10,016 nt of DNA, from the NCBI GenBank assembly GCA_013697015.1, contig JACCXL010000147.1:1-10016 (forward strand). The letters are read 5' to 3'. A program made the translations under genes and the position numbers. The DNA comes from Chthoniobacterales bacterium (GTDB taxonomy: Bacteria; Verrucomicrobiota; Verrucomicrobiia; Chthoniobacterales; UBA10450). A model generated the notes under the pieces. That model made no database searches, was not told the origin of the DNA, and saw only the letters and a list, made by a program, of their open reading frames with translations. Numbering within the stretch: position 1 is the first letter of the stretch; every line of letters starts with the position of its first letter. Shown here one piece after another: positions 5,342 to 10,016 of this stretch.

Positions 5342-7318
5342 ATGACCAAATTTTGCTGCGCAATGCTTCTCACATTCGTCGCGAGCGCGCTGGCCGTCCT
5401 GCCACCGCTCATTCCGCGGGAAGTTCTCTTCGGTAATCCCGATCGCTCCCTGCCCAAGCTGGCGCCCGATGCGACCAAACTCGCGTGGCTCGCCCCCGAC
5501 AAGGAGGGAGTCCTAAACGTTTGGATCAGCTCGGACGGAATCCGCGACGCGCGCAGTGTCACGAACGAAACACACCGCCCGATTCGGTGGTATGACTGGG
5601 GCGATTCCAATCATATCCTTTACCTGCAGGATAACGACGGAGACGAGATCGATCATCTTTTCTCTGTTGACCTGACGAGTGGGAACATCCGCGACCTCAC
5701 TCCCTTTCGTGGTGTCCGCGCGCAGAATATCCTGACCGATCCGCAACAGCCGCGATCCGTTCTGGTGGCGCTCAATCTTCGCGACCGGCACGCCTTCGAC
5801 ATGTATCGAGTGAATCTGGAGACCGGCGCAGTTACGATGGAAGCGCAGAATCCAGGCGATGTTCTGACCTGGTCGATCGACAACGATTTCGTTATCCGAG
5901 CGGCGACGGCCTTCGACGGGAAGACCGGTGAAACGTTGATTCGCGTCCGCGCCGGCGTTGATAAGCCGTGGCGGAATCTCATCGCCATGCCATTTGAACG
6001 CGCGCTCTTTGCCGGCCAGGTGGTCGGCGGATCCTTGATCGCGGGCTTCGATCCGGATGGAAAACATTTGTTGATTCATTCGGCGATGGGAAGCGACAAA
6101 GGCCGGATCGTTCGGATCGACTGCACGACCGGGGAGGAGCGAGGCGTGGTTGCGGAAGATGCACACTCCGACGTTGCAAATTTCGGCGGTGACGATGTGC
6201 CGGGCGTCGTCCTGAACCCGAAAACGCACGCGCTTGAGGCCGTGAAATTTGATGATGGAAATCCGCACTGGTTATTTCTCGATCCGCTCCTGAAAGACGA
6301 TTTTGAGCGCGTGGGACGGGAAGTGAGTGGCTTTCCCGCCCTACTCAGCCGCGCTCGCGACGATACAAAGTGGGTGCTGGGAATCGAGAACAGTGCCGCA
6401 CCGTTTTCGTACTACCTTTACGAGCGAAAACTCAGGAAAATCACGCCACTTTTCAGTGAGAGCGACGCGTTGCAAGATGCTACCCTGGCCCCGAAGAAGA
6501 CAATGACGATTCGGGCGCGGGATGGGTTGTCGCTCGTTAGTTATCTTAGCCTTCCACAAGGAGTAGAGGCCAAAAACCTTCCGCTCGTCCTGCTTGTGCA
6601 TGGCGGGCCGTGGTTCCGTGACACGGCCACGTTCGAGCCGGAGGTGCAACTTCTGGTGAATCGAGGATATGCAGTCCTGCAGGTGAACTACAGAGGCTCG
6701 ACCGGATTTGGACTGAAATTTCTGAACGCCGGTACGCGCCAATGGGGACTCGGGACGCAGGAAGATTTATATGATGCCGTGCAGTGGACGGTCGATCAGG
6801 GCATCGCTGATCCGAAGCGAGTCGCCTCGATGGGTTGGTCTGGTGGAGGATTCGCAACCTTGCGCGCTCTGGAAATGCGACCCGACCTTTTTAGGTGCGG
6901 TGTCGATGGTGTGGGGCCGGGAGAAGTGGCGACGTTGCTTCGTTCCTTCCCCAATTACTGGGCGAATATCATGACCAGGTGGAGGCGTCGCGCGGGCGAT
7001 GCCGATCACGATCCTGCGTGGAACGAGAAAATCTCACCGCTTTACCATGTCAACGATATCCGAGCACCTTTGCTGATCGGCCAGGGCCAGAACGATCCAC
7101 GCGTGACGATCAAGAACACGGACGCGATGGTTGCCGCCTTGCGCAAAGCCCAACGCGATGTCGTCTATGTGGTATATCCCGATGAAGGTCACGGCTTCGC
7201 TCGCCCCGAGAACAACTTGGATTTCTACGGCCGGGTGGAAGAGTTCCTCGCAAAGCACCTCGGCGGTCGCGCGCAGCCCTGGCAGACAATTCCCGGCTCG
7301 ACGGCGGACATGCGATGA
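5342..7318 (+). CDS. Secreted S9-family peptidase (prolyl oligopeptidase / acylaminoacyl peptidase type)
   Basis: An exported serine exopeptidase expected to cleave short residues from the N-termini of peptides. From ATG 5342 it has 658 residues and begins with a good signal peptide (basic start, then AMLLTFVASALA, cleavage probable near residue 18). An alternative GTG at 5318 would add eight residues before this signal and is less likely. The N-terminal half (about 30-380) has the repetitive strand pattern of a beta-propeller, with APDATKLAWLAP near its start. The alpha/beta-hydrolase half contains HGGPW, NYRGSTGFG, the nucleophile motif GWSGGG (Ser500), Asp585 in GQNDPRV and His617 in DEGHGF, giving a complete catalytic triad. 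Length and architecture fit COG1506. No Shine-Dalgarno precedes either start. Its stop overlaps the ATG of the M20 peptidase by 4 bp, so the two are co-translated. The family is certain; substrate preference is not known. Confidence 0.94.
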   Translation: MTKFCCAMLLTFVASALAVLPPLIPREVLFGNPDRSLPKLAPDATKLAWLAPDKEGVLNVWISSDGIRDARSVTNETHRPIRWYDWGDSNHILYLQDNDGDEIDHLFSVDLTSGNIRDLTPFRGVRAQNILTDPQQPRSVLVALNLRDRHAFDMYRVNLETGAVTMEAQNPGDVLTWSIDNDFVIRAATAFDGKTGETLIRVRAGVDKPWRNLIAMPFERALFAGQVVGGSLIAGFDPDGKHLLIHSAMGSDKGRIVRIDCTTGEERGVVAEDAHSDVANFGGDDVPGVVLNPKTHALEAVKFDDGNPHWLFLDPLLKDDFERVGREVSGFPALLSRARDDTKWVLGIENSAAPFSYYLYERKLRKITPLFSESDALQDATLAPKKTMTIRARDGLSLVSYLSLPQGVEAKNLPLVLLVHGGPWFRDTATFEPEVQLLVNRGYAVLQVNYRGSTGFGLKFLNAGTRQWGLGTQEDLYDAVQWTVDQGIADPKRVASMGWSGGGFATLRALEMRPDLFRCGVDGVGPGEVATLLRSFPNYWANIMTRWRRRAGDADHDPAWNEKISPLYHVNDIRAPLLIGQGQNDPRVTIKNTDAMVAALRKAQRDVVYVVYPDEGHGFARPENNLDFYGRVEEFLAKHLGGRAQPWQTIPGSTADMR

Positions 7319-8826
7319 CGCGGCCGATCTTAGCCTTGGTGCTCTTTCTGACAGCTTCGGCCGCCGCGGCGGACGTGGCCGCGATCGCGAAAAACGCAAG
7401 TGAGTGGCGTGCGCAGAACGAAGGCGCGATCCTGAGCGAGTTCTCGGATCTCCTCGCCATCCCGAACCTCGCCAGCGACGCGGAGAACATTGCGCGCAAC
7501 GCGGACGCGATCAGCGCCAGCTGCACGCGACGCGGGCTATCGGTGCGCTTGCTCCGAATAGCCGGTGCGCCGCCTTTGGTTGTGGCTGAACTGCATGTGC
7601 CCGACGCGACGCGCACGATCGGATTTTACGCCCACTACGACGGGCAACCGGTTGATCGCGCTCGCTGGAAGAGCGATCCATGGAAACCGGTAATGCGTGA
7701 CGTCGAGGGCAACGAGATCGACTGGCAGAAAGCCAAATCGGTCGATTCTGAGTGGCGAATTTATGCGCGGAGCGCGGGCGACGATAAGGCGCCGATCATC
7801 GGGATGCTGGCTGGGCTCGATGCTCTGCACCACTCGGGACGGCAGCCAGCCGTGAACCTAATGTTTGTTTTTGAAGGTGAGGAAGAAGCCGGTTCGCCGC
7901 ACTTGGCCGGCTATCTGGCAAAGTACCCGGAGGTCTTGCGACCCGATGCGTGGGTTCTGTGCGATGGGCCCGTGCATCAAAGCCGGCAGATGGAACTGTT
8001 TTTCGGCGCGCGCGGAACACTCGATCTGGAGCTCACCGTCTATGGGCCGGGCAAAGGCTTGCACGACGGGCATTACGGAAACTGGGTTCCGAATCCGATT
8101 GTGCAGCTCACGCACCTGCTTGATTCGATGCGCGATGAAAATGGGCGCATCTTAATTAAGGGCTTCTATGCTGATGCGAAAACTCCCACGCCAGCGGAGT
8201 TGGAAGCGATCTCGAAAATCCCCGACGTCGAGCCTGCACTACGCCGCGAATTTGCCATCTTGGCTACGGAAAGCGTCGGGAAAAAACTCAATGAAGCGAT
8301 CATGTATCCGGCCTTAAACTTGCGAGGAATCCAAGCTGGCCATGTCGGAGATCAAGCCTCGAATACAATTCAGACTGAAGCGCGCGCCTCGATTGATTTC
8401 CGGCTGGTGCCGGACGAGACGCCGGCGAGTGTAAAGGCGCTCGTGGAACGCCACATCGAGGGAGAACATTACAAGATCGTGCGCGAAACACCCGACGCGC
8501 ACACGCGTGCGACGAACGCTAAAGTTGTGAAACTCGAGTGGGGCAGCGGGTATCCTCCGGCGAGGACATCGCTGGATTTGCCGCTCTCGAAGGAAATCGC
8601 CGACCTTATGACCGAAGCGGGTCATCCGCCTGTCCGTTTGCCGACCGTGGGCGGTAGCATTCCGATGTATCTTTTTCAGCAGCCTGACAACCGGCCTGTC
8701 ATTGGTTTACCCATCGCCAACCACGACGATAACCAGCATGCTGAAAACGAAAACCTGCGCTTACAGAACCTATGGGACGGAATCGAGATCTACGCGACGC
8801 TTTTCGCCGGCTTGAGTGCGGACTGA
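7315..8826 (+). CDS. Secreted M20-family metallopeptidase
   Basis: A 503-residue exported zinc peptidase of the M20 family (carboxypeptidase G2 / dipeptidase / ArgE-like), which hydrolyses peptides or related amide bonds. A signal peptide covers residues 1-19 (hydrophobic ILALVLFLTASAAAA; cleavage probably after Ala19). The di-zinc site is complete: His107 in FYAHYDG (with Asp109), bridging Asp156 in SAGDDKAP, catalytic base Glu190 and ligand Glu191 in EGEEEAGS, Asp217 in VLCDGP, and His475 in NQHAENE. A lid or dimerisation segment lies between (about 225-370). It starts inside the stop codon of the S9 gene (ATGA, 7315-7318). Together they could form a peptide-degradation pair in the periplasm or outside: S9 releases small peptides that M20 cleaves further (inference). 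The family is secure; exact substrate is unknown. Confidence 0.94.
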   Translation: MTRPILALVLFLTASAAAADVAAIAKNASEWRAQNEGAILSEFSDLLAIPNLASDAENIARNADAISASCTRRGLSVRLLRIAGAPPLVVAELHVPDATRTIGFYAHYDGQPVDRARWKSDPWKPVMRDVEGNEIDWQKAKSVDSEWRIYARSAGDDKAPIIGMLAGLDALHHSGRQPAVNLMFVFEGEEEAGSPHLAGYLAKYPEVLRPDAWVLCDGPVHQSRQMELFFGARGTLDLELTVYGPGKGLHDGHYGNWVPNPIVQLTHLLDSMRDENGRILIKGFYADAKTPTPAELEAISKIPDVEPALRREFAILATESVGKKLNEAIMYPALNLRGIQAGHVGDQASNTIQTEARASIDFRLVPDETPASVKALVERHIEGEHYKIVRETPDAHTRATNAKVVKLEWGSGYPPARTSLDLPLSKEIADLMTEAGHPPVRLPTVGGSIPMYLFQQPDNRPVIGLPIANHDDNQHAENENLRLQNLWDGIEIYATLFAGLSAD

Positions 8827-8884
8827 AGTCGTTGCGGCGAGAATGAATATTGCACTCAAAGTTCAGCGATGCGGCGAATGCCTT

Positions 8885-9028
8885 ATGCTCTTAATCATCG
8901 CTCTCATTCTTGTCGTTTTCTGGCTCTTCGGGTTCTTTATGCATATCGCGGGCGGCCTCATTCATCTCGTTTTGCTGATCGCCGTGATTATGTTCATTCT
9001 GCACATGGTGCGAGGCCGTCGGGTCTAG
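8885..9028 (+). CDS. Small Lmo0937-type membrane protein
   Basis: A 47-residue protein consisting of two hydrophobic helices, LLIIALILVVFWLFGFF (2-18) and LIHLVLLIAVIMFIL (25-39), joined by HIAGG and ending in a basic tail, VRGRRV. This layout (hydrophobic start, WLFG, GGxIHLLL, short Arg tail) matches the Lmo0937 family of very small membrane proteins of unknown function, usually 45-50 residues. I chose ATG 8885 because it gives that family length; the same frame is open upstream with an ATG at 8843 (61 residues) and a GTG at 8816 overlapping the M20 stop. No strong Shine-Dalgarno decides between them. It may share the peptidase transcript. Function is unknown. Confidence 0.75.
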   Translation: MLLIIALILVVFWLFGFFMHIAGGLIHLVLLIAVIMFILHMVRGRRV

Positions 9029-9119
9029 GCGACGACCTTTCCTTTCGCTTGGGTGCCGAGGAGGATGCGCGCGATAATAACTGAGCTTCTGCGCCTTCGG
9101 AAGTACGTTATCCCCCGTC
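9029..9119. other. Convergent intergenic spacer
   Basis: Ninety-one bases separate the plus-strand small membrane protein from the end of the minus-strand anti-sigma gene. A terminator would be expected for both directions, but I see no clear stem followed by a T-tract. Termination may be factor-dependent. Confidence 0.4.
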
Positions 9120-9821
9120 CTACTTACTCAATAGGATCATCGGACCTTCAGCCTTCGAAACGCCGCCTTTGCGCTCGAGGGTCACCGCAAAGGCTTTGGC
9201 CGCGTTCACGTGCGCTTCAGGTTTAAAGGAGATTTTCGTCGCTCCGGTCGGTTCCACCCGGAAGACGCCGCCGCTGACCGGCTGTTTGTACTGTGGATCC
9301 ACAACCCAGAGTTGGTAATCGCGATCGGAGGCATTCGGAGGCACGTCGATCGCTTTCAAGACACCTTCCTGTTTTTCAGGATCCCAAACCACCACCGCCG
9401 TAGCACGAGGCGCATTCTCCAGCTTCGAGGAAAGCATCGCTATTTCTGTCTGCGCAATCATGTGGCGCTGTTGCAGTACGGCGAGCTGCTGGCTCGTACG
9501 GGTGCGATCCGCGAGCAGCACGAGACATGCGGCCAGCAACGAAGCGGCGATCGCCCATGGAATCCACGAAGACGCGAAAGGGGAGACGCGCGGCGCTGCT
9601 CCTGTGCCGTGCAGCGCTTTGAAGATGCGATGCTCCAGTCCAGTTGAGGGAGTTCTTGGCGGAACGTCATGCGCGAGGAGCGCGGCGCTGCTCCGTAACT
9701 CGGCGACAACATTGGCTAACCGACCGTCCTCCGACATTTGCTTCTCGAAAACGCGCAGCTCTTCGCCCTCGAGCAGATCGAGCGCGTAGAGCGAAGCTAG
9801 TTCTTCGGTTTGCTCGTTCAT
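9120..9821 (-). CDS. Membrane-bound anti-sigma factor, RskA-like
   Basis: A 233-residue regulator that would hold the neighbouring ECF sigma factor inactive at the membrane. Residues 5-50 form the N-terminal helical anti-sigma segment, with LASLYALDLLEGEELRVFEK resembling RskA-type proteins. One transmembrane helix spans about 86-105 (WIPWAIAASLLAACLVLLA). A likely coiled coil rich in Gln and Leu follows (108-136). Residues 140-231 form the extracytoplasmic RskA C-terminal domain, with YQLWVVDPQYKQPVSGGVF as its most typical stretch. The only cysteine is Cys99 in the membrane helix, so there is no HxxxCxxC zinc-binding motif as in ZAS anti-sigmas. Its ATG overlaps the sigma factor stop by 4 bp (ATGA), the usual arrangement for a sigma/anti-sigma pair, and it is probably released by regulated proteolysis as in the family. 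Confidence 0.92.
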   Translation of the reverse strand: MNEQTEELASLYALDLLEGEELRVFEKQMSEDGRLANVVAELRSSAALLAHDVPPRTPSTGLEHRIFKALHGTGAAPRVSPFASSWIPWAIAASLLAACLVLLADRTRTSQQLAVLQQRHMIAQTEIAMLSSKLENAPRATAVVVWDPEKQEGVLKAIDVPPNASDRDYQLWVVDPQYKQPVSGGVFRVEPTGATKISFKPEAHVNAAKAFAVTLERKGGVSKAEGPMILLSK

Positions 9822-10016
9822 GTTGAAATGCGTGGCAACACCTCACGCAGCGCGAGCAGGCCGCGCCGGATACGGGCTTTCACGGTCCCCAGCGGCGTCC
9901 CGAGTTTCGTTGATATTTCTGCCTGAGTCATTCCGCCGAAAAATGCGAGATCAATCGCTTCGCGTTGAGGCATAGGCAGCGTTTCGAGCGCCGCTCGAAC
10001 GCGCAAACGTTCATCG
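9818..10016 (-). CDS. ECF RNA polymerase sigma factor, C-terminal part (5' end outside window)
   Basis: The visible 66 codons cover region sigma-4 of an ECF (sigma-70 family) factor. They read LPMPQREAIDLAFFGGMTQAEIS then KLGTPLGTVKARIRRGLLALRE, that is the helix-turn-helix that binds the -35 element. The frame remains open to the window edge, so the N-terminal sigma-2 part and the true start lie beyond; a TTG codon at 10006 is not a credible start. The stop overlaps the anti-sigma ATG by 4 bp. The YFGG/MTQAEIA and GTPLGTVKxR wording resembles SigK-type factors, consistent with an RskA-like partner. Regulon and signal cannot be told from this fragment. Confidence 0.95.
   Translation of the reverse strand, partial: DERLRVRAALETLPMPQREAIDLAFFGGMTQAEISTKLGTPLGTVKARIRRGLLALREVLPRIST

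Noticed and set aside
9210..9647. 145-codon plus-strand frame opposite the anti-sigma gene
   Set aside because: The minus strand encodes a recognisable RskA-like protein with membrane helix; the plus frame is its shadow, rich in Arg.
1..10016. CRISPR array, insertion sequence or integrase
   Set aside because: No regularly spaced repeats and no transposase or integrase reading frame were found on either strand.

Overview
The window reads as ordinary chromosomal DNA from a GC-rich (roughly 55-58%) bacterium. The gene set and protein flavour (sufC-sufB order, secreted S9 and M20 peptidases, an RskA-type anti-sigma factor, an Lmo0937-type mini membrane protein) fit a soil Verrucomicrobiota lineage such as Chthoniobacterales. 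That placement is an inference from style and not a proven identification. No phage genes, transposase, CRISPR array or recognisable defence system is present.

Left part (1-1966, minus strand): sufC followed by sufB, the ATPase and scaffold of the SUF iron-sulfur cluster assembly machine. sufB runs off the left edge. Upstream of sufC lies a 628-bp gap that holds a good promoter candidate, a tandem 9-bp repeat overlapping its -35 box, a small palindrome, and otherwise no convincing gene.

Middle part (2595-5217, plus strand): a signalling cluster. The first gene encodes a receiver protein with a degenerate, histidine-less DHp-like N-terminus. Three bases later comes a histidine kinase whose sensor is a cyclic-nucleotide-binding (CRP-like) domain. 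An isolated tRNA-Gln(UUG) follows, then a stand-alone receiver. The kinase, the hybrid-like receiver and the single-domain receiver may form one phosphorelay, possibly sensing cAMP or cGMP.

Right-middle part (5318-8826, plus strand): two exported peptidases overlapping by 4 bp, an S9 (prolyl oligopeptidase/acylaminoacyl peptidase) enzyme and an M20 metallopeptidase. They plausibly work in sequence to break down peptides outside the cytoplasm. A 47-residue two-helix membrane protein of the Lmo0937 type follows.

Right end (9120-10016, minus strand): the C-terminal part of an ECF sigma factor overlaps by 4 bp its membrane-bound RskA-like anti-sigma factor, and this operon converges on the peptidase side.

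The most unusual items are the H-to-S DHp-like/receiver protein next to a cNMP-gated kinase, and the sufC promoter with its two in-phase repeats. I did not find a clearly undescribed system.
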